Shown piece after piece: positions 11,094 through 20,560 of a DNA stretch of 64,000 nt; positions within the stretch are counted from its first letter, which is position 1, and every line of letters starts with the position of its first letter. The notes below the pieces were generated by a model. The model was given only the letters and a program-made list of their open reading frames with translations. It did not search any database and had not been told where the DNA came from. The stretch comes from Distichodus sexfasciatus (Eukaryota > Chordata > Actinopteri > Characiformes > Distichodontidae), in the NCBI GenBank assembly GCA_032718565.1, contig JAVGVS010000007.1:5076259-5140258 (forward strand), given 5' to 3'. A program made the translations under genes and the position numbers.

Positions 11094-12840
11094 TGAAATT
11101 ATACCTCCTGTTTAATATAAAGTGACATTAACAATATGTATGATGTCTGTTTTCGTTTTTTGGATGCTATGGGCTCACTAATCATTGCATTAATGTTTCA
11201 ATATAGATCAGCACTTCCATTGTGTTCTGGGCCCTTCACAAGTCAGTCCCTTTAAACCCTTTAAAAGAAGTCTTTAACAGCCTTCACTAGTATCTTTTAT
11301 TAAATAAATGGAATCACATATGAAAATAAACCCAAATACAGATTTCTGGAACACACCTATGCTGATATAAATACATTTTGAGATGCAAATCTAATTATGA
11401 TACTGTCATATAAGGCTATATTATGATACTGTCATATTTAAGTTTCATTTTTAGTAGATTACGCAAATAAAATGGCCAATGATCCTGCTACTTCCGAAAG
11501 CGTTTATTTTATTACTATTATATTGCCAAGTTACTGCCACCAAAGTACTGGCATGTTAGACACATTTTGTGAAAATCTTACTGCCAACAAGATTTTAGGC
11601 TGAAGGGGATGTACACCAAAGCTGATAATTTTGCTCTAATCAGAGCCATACTTCAAAACTGCACAAGCAAATAAAAGCCGTCACTTAAAGTTCTGCTCTG
11701 CATCATTCCACAACATGCATTAACCTAGTTTCATGCTAAATTTATTATGATTATAATGAATGAGTTATTTCACAGAATTTCAATTAAATCATTTAGTATT
11801 ACAGTCAATAACCATACTCTTCTCACATACAGTAATTTTCTTGTGAGAGTTATTGCAAAATTTGTGACTATGAGATTATGGAAAACAATTGCAATGTAAT
11901 TTAGGAACATAGGAAGGGTTCTGTGTAACTAATAATTACTTAAAGCCAGGATCAGAAACTGAAAACATGTAAATTCTGAAAACTCCATGCCAGACGAGTC
12001 TGTGAGGCCTCAAGAGAATTGGGAATAGGTTTAAATGCAAAAGAAATCATCTGCAGACACGTTTTCTCGTGGACTGTTTGTGGAAGGTCTGCCGAGTGCC
12101 ATTCCATGGTTCCATCCAGACGCCTCCCTACTCTCCTACTTCCCTCGTTGTTGGCAATGTGGTGGTGGATTTAAACATGGGCCTCAAAGCTCCAAAATTC
12201 CCCTGTCAACACAGTCAATCACTTTTACTGTGTTTGGAGACCACATGATAGAGGCCAGCATCTGTGGTAAACTTTGCATCGCTATTGGGAGTGACCAGCC
12301 TCAACAAAACAAAAATTACGAAGCTAAATATTTTTTGACATATTTTCCTAACCCAGTCTAGATGGTCCAGTTACAGAGCAAAACTTTGGTCTGTTTTTGA
12401 TGGACAGAGCAAGAGTTCACAGTCAGAACCAATGCAAATCCATATTTCCATCTGCTTCTTCCACTGTATTGGCTTATCAGTAATGAAAAAGCAGAAAAAT
12501 GGTCATCATGGCATTCATCAGAATTTCCCCTTTCTGAGTCTTCGGGATTATTCACGGCATCAGAGATGATGTCATCATATTTAACGACTCAAGCATTTTG
12601 CAGAGCTAATTCAGTGTAGCTCCTCAACAGAACTTTTTTTTGTTTGATAAATTGATGATTAATATTAATTTCTAAAACATCTTTTGAAGGATACATTTCT
12701 CATTTATGGGCTCCAGATACATTCATGCACATGAATTTAGCATAAAGTCAACACAGTTAGCTTGGTTTCTTGATTTCGATATTTCCTGTATAGGTGAAAA
12801 CCATGGAGACCTAGATAAAAATCAGGCCTCGCTATTCAAA
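11094..12840. other. Unique DNA; small direct duplication
   Basis: No gene is recognised. A 17-bp direct repeat (TTATGATACTGTCATAT) occurs twice near 11394-11440. The 108-codon open frame at 12035-12361 has no domain I know and is not supported as a gene. Confidence 0.5.
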
Positions 12841-13090
12841 TTAGACACTTCTTGAGACCCAGCGAGCAAAACACCCACTGAACCGCAACATGGGCCTCGT
12901 GTTGATGCGGAATCGTTCCGATAACATCACCAGCGTATAAAAATATCTGCTCTTTCCACCTACGTGAGAGTCATTGCATATTGCGTGGTCTTTGTTACAA
13001 GACAACCAGCCCAAACAAAGACTCTTAATGACTGTTACATTTCTAGACACAGAATGTGAGATGTGTGTGCGCGGTCTGTTTGTCTACACA
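12841..13090. promoter_or_regulatory. Unique block with inverted SOX-like motifs
   Basis: This is a repeat-free block. A perfect 9-bp inverted repeat, GTCTTTGTT at 12988-12996 and AACAAAGAC at 13014-13022, places two SOX-type cores (CTTTGT/ACAAAG) in opposite orientation with a 17-bp gap. A regulatory role is inference; no conservation data are available. Confidence 0.28.
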
Positions 13091-13170
13091 CAAGCGTGTG
13101 CATGCAAATATATAAAAGCCTGAAACATTTCCTGGACAGTACGGCATCACATTGAGACAAAAGTCTAGCT

Positions 13171-13196
13171 CTTTATTTATTTATTTATTTATTTAT
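13171..13196. repeat. (TTTA)n microsatellite
   Basis: About six tandem TTTA units. Confidence 0.95.
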
Positions 13197-13199
13197 AGC

Positions 13200-13722
13200 A
13201 GCAGCTCAAACCAAAATGACTACCTGAATGACCTTAGAAACATGCACTGACCAATTGAAGAGATTCCCTGTGCCTGCTCCCCCACTCCGCTCCGCCCAAT
13301 CCCTCACCACCTTGATGGAGGGGTAGTTCATCATCTTCCCTCGGAGAGGAAGGATAACACAGCGTTGAGCTGTAAGGTTGGGCTGCGGAGGGGGACAAGG
13401 CTTCGCTCAAGAGCACAGAGGTTAATAGCCCAGGGAGGACACCACTGGCACCTGCATGTTACTGTAATACACTTGGCAGCCAGTCCGGTAAAAAAACCCT
13501 CTTAATTCCCCCGGGGAAGAGAAGGACGTCGCCTAATCTGTATTCAGCCCTGACATTGTCCATACCTGCTATGGGACATTAACAGCTGGCTTTCCATAGG
13601 CCAGTGTCCTTCAGCTTATATTACTTTATGTTAATAAAGAAACAGAATTGCACATGCTATCGTTTGTCATTGTTAGCACGATCCCCGCTGTGAATTCTGA
13701 AACATACATGTTTACATTAGGG
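13200..13722. other. Unique DNA, moderately GC-rich
   Basis: No gene is recognised. The interval ends at the left target-site duplication of the hAT-like element. Confidence 0.45.
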
Positions 13723-14190
13723 CAGTGATTCCCAAACCAGGGGGCGTGGCGCTCTTGCAGGAGGGCACAGCAAGGCAAATAAATGACATTAAAAATGAAC
13801 TAAAGAGTGGCAGACTCACAGCTGCAACCCTGATTTGACCAAATGTTCGAGTTTTAGTTTTTTGTTCTTTTTGGCAGAGGGGTAATGCAGGTTAATCATG
13901 TGACCAAATTTGACCCAAACTTTCACCATTATCTCCAGCACAGATGTTTATCTGACTGATTTCTGGTTTATTACGGATGAAAATGGCTTTTTCCACCTCA
14001 TCTGACTTGTTTTAGGATATTGACACATTGGCTTGTGCTCGTGTGAAATGTCTTTATAAAGTAGACTTGAGAGACTGGAAGGAGATTTAATTGGGAAATT
14101 GTGTGTGTGTGGAGCGGGGGTGTCAAAATATTGGGCGATGAGAACGGGACGTAAAAAGGGGAGTTCTGCATAAAAGTTTGGGAAACACTG
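13723..14190. mobile_element. hAT-like non-autonomous transposon, 468 bp
   Basis: The terminal inverted repeats are CAGTGATTCCCAAAC at the left and GTTTGGGAAACACTG at the right, the classic hAT type. The flanks are CATTAGGG (13715-13722) and CGTTAGGG (14191-14198), an 8-bp target-site duplication with one mismatch, as expected for hAT. The interior shows no transposase homology. The minus-strand 124-codon frame that crosses its right end is fortuitous. Confidence 0.85.
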
Positions 14191-14198
14191 CGTTAGGG

Positions 14199-14689
14199 GG
14201 ACATGGTGAAACTGACCATGCTGAAGTGCCTCACCCCGTTTTTCCCTTACATTTGATCTTGTGTTAACGGCATAAAGCGAGTCAAAAAAATATTCTGTTG
14301 GCACATCTACGCCCTCTATCATGCATTTTCCATATGCAGAGCAGCAGGCCGAAGAGGCGCCTTTCTTACACAGCCGTAGAAATCAGCAGGAGGTGATCTG
14401 GATTTCCGCTCAAGGCGGACAGGAGCCACAACGACTGCTGCCTTTACAGCTTTATCTGCCCTTCTTCATTCCTCTATCAGTTTACACTCACTCCCTCTAA
14501 CCCTATACCTTTCTGGTCTCAAGAGAATTATTCTATGTGAGGTTGTGTCTTGTGAAACCCCAAAACATGGAACAGAAACAAAAGAGAAAAAAGCCTGATT
14601 CTCTCTTTTAACTACTTCCCCCTCCTTGCCTTTTCATCAGAACATCAGTCGTTCTTTTCTCTTTTTTCCTTCCTTTCTGTCAGAGGTTA
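14199..14689. other. Unique DNA, nothing recognised
   Basis: No gene or repeat family is recognised. Confidence 0.45.
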
Positions 14690-15130
14690 GCATATGAATT
14701 AGATCAGAGATGCTGGCATACGCCTGTGCTGCTGATATATCCAGCTGGAAAAAATACCCTCACTTTTTAATCACACATAACAAACATTGCCACAATTAAA
14801 CTTGTTACCATCAGAACGCCGCCTTACTCGTATTAAAATAGGAAAAGGCCTATATTATGGAGGGAAAAAAATCTTGATTAAATCCGTCAAGGGAATATTC
14901 TTTAAATCTGCCTGTATTCTCAGAATTCTGATGGGATTAATTCTGCTAATTGCCTTCTGGCCAATTAAGAGTCTATTCCCTGCTGCAGTCTTTTGAAACA
15001 TAGCAAGGCTAATTGGATTTAATCCTTATCCTTTCCTCTCCAGCCCAGTAAAGGCAGGAGTGTGTGAAGATGGGGAAAATTATGCTGTGCTTTGATTCAA
15101 TTTAAAACACTTCTATCAGCACCCAACCCT
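14690..15130. promoter_or_regulatory. Candidate enhancer: homeodomain-motif cluster
   Basis: This repeat-free block has an unusually dense set of TAATT and GGATTA-type cores. They include TTGATTAAATCC (about 14875-14885), GGATTAATT (14934-14942), CTAATTG (14946-14952), CCAATTAAG (14961-14969) and CTAATTGGATTTAATCC (15009-15025). The last contains opposed GGATT and AATCC. GGATTA/TAATCC is the core bound by Otx/Pitx/bicoid-type homeodomains, and TAATT by many others. The short open frame across it (14787-14996) has no recognisable domain. Confidence 0.35.
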
Positions 15131-15602
15131 CATGCATTGTTCTTCGGCTAAGAAATTAATTCCACAAGTAAAAATGTTCACAACTACATGAAGACAGAGA
15201 AACATTCAGGATTGCCTGCCTTGCTGATTACATTTACAGAGCTTTCTGCTCCAAAAACAGCTCACTCTGCTCTCAAAATGTGCATGAAGTATGTGGAAGG
15301 AATTGCTGATTTTTATGGCTTCAGTCACTTTTAGGAAAAGTTTTACGATAATGGTTTTACAGCTATATCTCTCATTTCAGTGGAACACCATTCTGTCTGT
15401 CATCATAGCCCGGGCAGCTTAGAGGTGATTGATAGAAGGCTTTAAAAGACCTTACAAATTAAAAGCTATGAAATAATATTGATATGTTAATCCTGCCATT
15501 CAGCTCTCATTAGAGCTATAGGGTGCTCTTGCAAGCAACTTAACTTCTGTGGAATGTTTTCTTCTGATGAACAGCTTAATCAGGCTTAGCTTGTCTTTTA
15601 GA
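15131..15602. other. Unique DNA, possibly part of the same regulatory block
   Basis: It has no repeats and no gene. The segment from about 15340 to 15560 has the same even composition as the block before it, including GTGATTGATAG and TGTTAATCCTGCC, and may be a further conserved block. Confidence 0.3.
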
Positions 15603-16050
15603 CAGGGTTAGGGAGACTACTTTTAAACAGTAGCTTGTCAAGCTACATATGACAAAAGTAGCTAAAATTATCTACACTACAAGCTACAGATGCTACAGAA
15701 AAAGTAGCTTACTACAGCAAAGCTGGCTCATGGCCAGGGATTCTTGCTTCCATCTTTGCAAAGGTAGCTTCTGACTCCATTTCGCAGCTGCCAAGAGCAT
15801 ACTCCCACGCAATGAGCATGTGCCACACAGGAATGGCAGCCTGTACAATGCCACTTCCACCAACTAAACACCAAACGGAAACTCCAGGTAGTTCATAATA
15901 CCCGTCTTTGAAAGGAGAGAAGCATGCTACGTCATTCTTTTGTAATGGTGTAGCAATTTACCACAGTATATCACTCTTTTAAAAAGAAACTTACTACAAG
16001 CTGCAACATTTTAAAAATTTCTTTTGTATACATAGACTATTGACAACTTG
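15603..16050. repeat. GTAGCT-rich dispersed-repeat-like segment
   Basis: It begins CAGGGTTAGGGAGACTAC and is filled with GTAGCT, AAGCTAC and GTAGCTT words (15631-15715 and again near 15985-16005). This texture is known from fish hAT-type non-autonomous elements. The Tc1 transposon at 16053 interrupts it, and GGCTACTACCTGACGG just beyond the transposon (17635-17650) may be its continuation. Boundaries are not defined. Confidence 0.4.
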
Positions 16051-16052
16051 TA

Positions 16053-16264
16053 CAGTGCCTTGAAAAAGTATTCATACCCCTTGAACTTTTGCACATTTTG
16101 ACACCTTACAACCACAAACTTCAATATTTTTTATTGAGATTTTCTGTGATAGACCAACAAAGCAGCACATAATTGTGAAGTGGTATGAAAATGATACACG
16201 GTTTTCAAAGTTTTAAGCAAATAAAAATCTGAAAAGTGTGGCATGCATTTGTATTCAGCCCCCC
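16053..16264 (+). repeat. Tc1-like element, left terminal inverted repeat
   Basis: About 212 bp. It matches the reverse complement of 17419-17629, from CAGTGCCTTGAAAAAGTATT at the tip to GTATTCAGCCCCC at the inner edge. The long arms probably hold the transposase binding sites near each end. Confidence 0.9.
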
Positions 16265-16268
16265 TGCA

Positions 16269-17252
16269 TCAATACTTTGTAGAGCCACCTTTTGCTGCAA
16301 TTACAGCTGCAAGTCTTTTGGGGTATGTCTCTACCAGCTTTGCACATCTAGAGACTGAAATTCTTGACCATTCTTCATAGCAAAATAGCTCAAGTTCAGC
16401 CAGATTGGATGGAGAGTGTCTGTGAACGGCAATTTTCAAGTCTTGCCACAGATGCTCAATGGGATTTAGGTCTGGACTTTGACTGGGCCATTCTAGCACA
16501 TTCTAATATTCTTTGATCTAAACCATTCCATTGTAGCTCTTGCTGGAAGGTGAATCTCAAGTCCTTTGCAGCCTCCAACAGGTTTTCTTCCAGGATTGCC
16601 CTGTATTTAGCTCCATCCATTTTCCCATCAACTCTGACCAGCTTCCCTGTCCCTGCTGAATAAAAGCATCCCCACAGCATGATGCCGCCACCACCAGGTT
16701 TCACAGTGGGGATGGTGTGTTCAGGGTGATGAGCAGTGTTACTTTTCCGTCACACGTAGAGCTTTGCATTTAGGCCCAAAAGTTCAACTTTGTTCTCGTC
16801 TGACCAGAGCACCTTCTTCCACATGTTTGCTGTGTCTCCCACATGGCTCCTGGCAAACTGCAAACTGGACCTATTATGTCTTTCTGTCAACAATGGCTTT
16901 CTTCTTGCTACTCTTCCATATAGGCCAGATTTATGGAGTACACGACTTACAGTTGTCCTGTGGACAGATTCTCCCACCTGAGCTGTGGATTTCTGCAGCT
17001 CCTCCAGAGTGACCATGGGCCTCTTAGAAGCTTCTTTGACCAATGGTCTCCTTGCTTGGTCTCTCAGTTTAGGTGGACAGCCATGTCTTGGTAGGTTTGC
17101 AGTTGTAGCATACTTTTTTCCATTTTTGGATGATGGATTGAACAGTGCTCCTTGAGATGTTCAACGCTTGGTATTTTTTTATAACCTAACCCTGCTTTAA
17201 ACTTATCTACAACTTTGTCCCTGACCTGTCTGGTGAGTTCCTTGGTCCTCAT
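16269..17252 (-). pseudogene. Tc1-like transposase, frameshifted and catalytically incomplete
   Basis: This was a Tc1/mariner DDE transposase, which binds its inverted repeats and cuts and pastes the element at TA. The minus strand starts with MRTKELTRQVRDKVVDKFKA at 17252, the usual N-terminus with the paired helix-turn-helix region. After a frameshift comes LVKEASKRPMVTLEELQKST, and then LWSDENKVE with the first catalytic Asp. GGGGIMLWGCFYSAGTGKLV lies in the next frame, and WPSQSPDLNPIEHLW, with the final Glu, in the last. The product ends IAAKGGSTKY at 16269. Between FTFQQ and the WPSQ segment the stretch normally holding the second catalytic Asp is deleted (about 16545-16555). With at least three frame changes and one catalytic residue missing it cannot be functional. 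Full-length relatives are about 340 residues. Confidence 0.93.
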
Positions 17253-17418
17253 GATGCTGTTTGTCCACTAATGTTCTCTAACTAACCACTGATTCCTTCA
17301 CAGAACAGGTGTATTTATAATGAGACTAAATTACACACAGGTGAACTCTATTGTCTAATTAGGTGACTTCTGAAGGCAATTGATTGCACTGGATTTTATT
17401 TAGGGGTATCAGAGTACA

Positions 17419-17629
17419 GGGGGCTGAATACAAATGCACACCACACTTTTCAGATTTTTATTTGTTTAAAATTCTGAAAACCATGTATCATACGTACGAC
17501 TTCACAATTATGTGCTACTTTGTGTTGGTCTATCACAGAAATCTCAATAAAAAAACATTTAAGTTTGTGGTTGTAAGGTGTCAAAATGTGTAATAGTTCA
17601 AGGAGTATGAGTACTTTTTCAAGGCACTG
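17419..17629 (-). repeat. Tc1-like element, right terminal inverted repeat
   Basis: About 211 bp, the reverse complement partner of 16053-16264. It runs from GGGGGCTGAATACAAATGCA at the inner edge to TTTTTCAAGGCACTG at the tip. Confidence 0.9.
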
Positions 17630-17679
17630 TAGTTGGCTACTACCTGACGGTATTAGCACTAAGCAATGAAGGGTGTTCC

Positions 17680-18106
17680 TGTAAGATCCCAGCCCAGACC
17701 GAAGGAGGAGTCCACCTCATCGGAAAGGCCATCTGACCAGGACTCCACTTCCAGACCTTCACAATTACCCCAGACTACCAGATCAGCATCACCAGAATTT
17801 TAAGCAATCACATCCACATCACCTGCATTTAAGGACTTTCATTTACAACCATTCCCCGTGAAGTATTGTTATGCCTAGTGCTACTTACCGAGCATTCTTG
17901 TGTTTGCCTGCTTCAGTTTTGACTCTTGCTTTCTGTTTTTGGATTACCCCTATGCTTCTGGCGATTTGGATTTGTTTGCTCTGTGGACTGTGTTTTTTGG
18001 CTCTGACCTCTGCTGGAATAAACTCTTGGTTTTTCGTCAATCTACCCCTGTGCCTGCGACCTGGTTCTGTCGTCTCTGCGTTTAGGTTCACCTACCGAGT
18101 GTCACA
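17680..18106 (+). mobile_element. Solo LTR of an LTR retrotransposon, 427 bp
   Basis: It begins TGTAAGATCCC and ends GAGTGTCACA, the TG...CA form of an LTR. It is flanked by a perfect 5-bp duplication GTTCC (17675-17679 and 18107-18111). AATAAA at 18017-18022 lies in a position suited to the R region, and the CTCTGACCTCTGCTGGAATAA texture resembles fish Ty3/gypsy LTRs. No internal gag-pol sequence follows, so it is a recombined solo LTR. The overlapping short open frames on both strands (about 17871-18128) are not genes. The assignment to gypsy is inference. Confidence 0.78.
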
Positions 18107-18111
18107 GTTCC

Positions 18112-18829
18112 TAAGAGAAAGAAATTGAACTGACAGTCTTTCCCTCATGATTTGTTTTATACCTGACACAATTAAGATCTCTGCAAAGCACATTTGAATG
18201 AGTCTGGCGCTCATTCACTGAAAAGTCCTTTCTCTTTTTCCAATCATAAAGGGTTTCCCCTCCGGCCTGGTCCAACAGCCGAGTAGTAGAAGGGAGAGCG
18301 GCCTGCTCATAAATCCAAGCCCACTGCAGTAAAAGCTCATCTCTATCCACCCACTGCCCCGCTCATCCTCTTAAATGACAATAAGAATTAATGGTATTAA
18401 AGGGTTATACCTCAGAGCCTCTTAAACTCACGCTGCAGGTTGGGCCAGTCAGTTCTATGTACCATGTCGTGCGTAAACACGTAGCACAGCAGAAGTGGCT
18501 GATACTTATATATTTACAGCACACAAGTTTATTCAAAATAAAGTTTAAGGATTCAACTTAAGTTCAAAGGTTTCAACTGATGGTTGAGTAATGCACAATA
18601 ATGTTCCGTATGCATTATCTCCCCCCAAAAGCAAGTGGAACATCAGAACAATCTCTGCAATCTGCAACTCTGCAGCAGATGCAGAAAGTTCAGCACCAGC
18701 CAGAACAGGGCTGTAAGGTAAAGTCCCGTCGTTTGCATAAAAAAGCCACAGCTGAATCAGTGAAACGTGTTTTATTAGACTGTTTTCAGATTGACATTTA
18801 TGAAGGCATGAGGCGATATTTGCACTTTG
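18112..18829. other. Unique DNA, nothing recognised
   Basis: No gene or repeat family is recognised. Confidence 0.45.
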
Positions 18830-19130
18830 CTTAATGACGCTGATGTATGTTTTTGCCCAGTAACAGGACAGAGGAAGGCCCAGTGCGAAGCCTCACTCAA
18901 AGGCAGCCTTGGCGAATTGCTGGCTTGTGCTGGCTAAGCCTGAAAAGGAGAGAAAAAAGTAGCATGGGCATCCATTCGCCATTAACGCAGCCTGTCATCA
19001 GCAAGCTGCTTATGGAGGCCTCATTCCACTGAGTGACTGTATACATTTCTGCTAATAATGTGTTTACTCGAGCTGTCCAGGGAGTCAGAGCTGGTGACAA
19101 ATCCCCCTCAAGGATAAAGTACTTATTTCG
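18830..19130. promoter_or_regulatory. Unique block, candidate conserved element
   Basis: A repeat-free block of balanced composition with open frames on both strands but no protein family recognised. It is followed by a (GA)n tract at 19160. A regulatory role is a guess from composition. Confidence 0.2.
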
Positions 19131-19159
19131 AACTAAGTGACTTCTCATGAAACAAAGAT

Positions 19160-19181
19160 GGAGAGAGAGGGAGAGAGAGAG
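19160..19181. repeat. Short (GA)n tract
   Basis: An imperfect GA-rich run with GGG interruptions. Confidence 0.85.
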
Positions 19182-20346
19182 TTAATGCGAAAGAGAGTAA
19201 GTATAGTCAAGTGTCAGATGGGGGTTAGAGAGGGATCGTGCTGTTCTCTCTCCTTGGGTTTTGGCTAAGTCGGGATTTAGGCTAATGACGCAATTTAAAA
19301 ACAATAACATTTGTGAGTAAAAGCAAGCTCTTTACCACCTGCTTTGATAGAGTGTGGCAGTGTGGAAGCAATGAAATTGACTCGTCCGCTAAGAGGCCTA
19401 TGACTAATGTACAGAAGATACAGATGCTCGTCCAAAGGGTATGTTCCTTCTTGTATTTAGCTCCACATATTCACATTTATGGCACAAAAATGTTTCTATG
19501 CAATGTGTGTGAAATTTACAAAATGACTGATTCACAGAAAATAAGCAGGTTCCTCTATACTATTTTGGAAGAACCATTTCAGGCGAAGAAACACTAACTT
19601 TCTACTTCTAGGAAGAACCTCATGTTCTTATAAGAATCCACAATGTTCCTTTAATGGAGGGGAGGTGTTTAACAGAATGGAAATTATTGAATTATAATCA
19701 CTGCTGGTGCTGTAATGGAGTCTTTTTAAAATCTTTAAAAATCTTTTATCTCTGTAATTTTACTCTTAAATATGTATGACTCTCTTTTTCAATACATTTA
19801 GAATAATACTTTGCTACTCTGTAGGAATACAAATCAAACTACACACTAAGTGTAATCAATTCACCTAGGATTCAAGTAAGACAGAGTTAGCTAACATGTT
19901 TGTGCCTGCAAGCATATAAATTAAGCTATTTTTTTCAATCTTATCATGAAATACCACAAGAAACACTTTTATTACAACAGGTCAAGTTCATCACTTTCAT
20001 ACCATGACAAACAATTAATGATTCATTTGGATAATTACTCTGGATGAGTTTACTCAGTTTTTCCTTAGGTGTTACTAGCAGTCATTTGATGACGTAACGC
20101 ACTAAAATAATATTTTTCTTCTTAAGGGGACCTCCCCTACCCATCAAATGTCTGCTTCTGGTAAGGTATTAAATATTAACAGTAGAAAATATTCTGAGAA
20201 TGTCATAACTGCGGGAAATGCTATAGAAAGCTATGCAACCCACACTAAACAGCAGAGAATATAAAAACAGACAAGACAAGTATGGCTAAGGTTGGGAACT
20301 CTTAAATATGGGAAAGACAGGTGAAGTTGGAATCCTGGGTCAGTAG
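19182..20346. other. Unique DNA, nothing recognised
   Basis: No gene, repeat family or convincing motif cluster was seen. Confidence 0.45.
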
Positions 20347-20560
20347 CAGGGGCGATTCTAGAATCTGACCTTTAGGAGGCTTTTGGCTTAAACAATGCAG
20401 TTGCCATGTTTAGTCCAGATTTAAGATTTTTCAGAAATGGCTACCATTTTCAAATAAAAGTTGGGTGGGGGATAGGCTTACCATAAAGGCTTAAAATTCG
20501 GTTGGTGGGCTAGGTATGATAAACCTAATGTAACATTGCCAGTTGTGCACAAAAATGTAC
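20347..20560. mobile_element. Possible hAT-like element, left end only
   Basis: The start CAGGGGCGATTCTAGAATCT resembles termini of fish non-autonomous hAT elements (CAGGGGCG...). I cannot find a matching right end or an 8-bp duplication, so the boundary on the right is a guess and the call is weak. Confidence 0.3.

Larger units (their letters stand above)
16053..17629 (-). mobile_element. Defective Tc1-like DNA transposon, 1.58 kb
   Basis: It is a complete element with long terminal inverted repeats of about 210 bp (16053-16264 and 17419-17629). These begin CAGTGCCTTGAAAAAGTATT and end in the matching AAGGCACTG. It is flanked by TA on both sides (16051-16052 and 17630-17631), the Tc1/mariner target-site duplication. 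The single transposase gene lies on the minus strand and is broken (see its entry). The terminal repeats are well preserved, so the copy could still be a substrate in trans; that is inference. Confidence 0.95.

Noticed and set aside
12035..12361. 108-codon plus-strand frame
   Set aside because: No recognisable domain, no supporting context and AT-rich codon content. Expected by chance in 64 kb.
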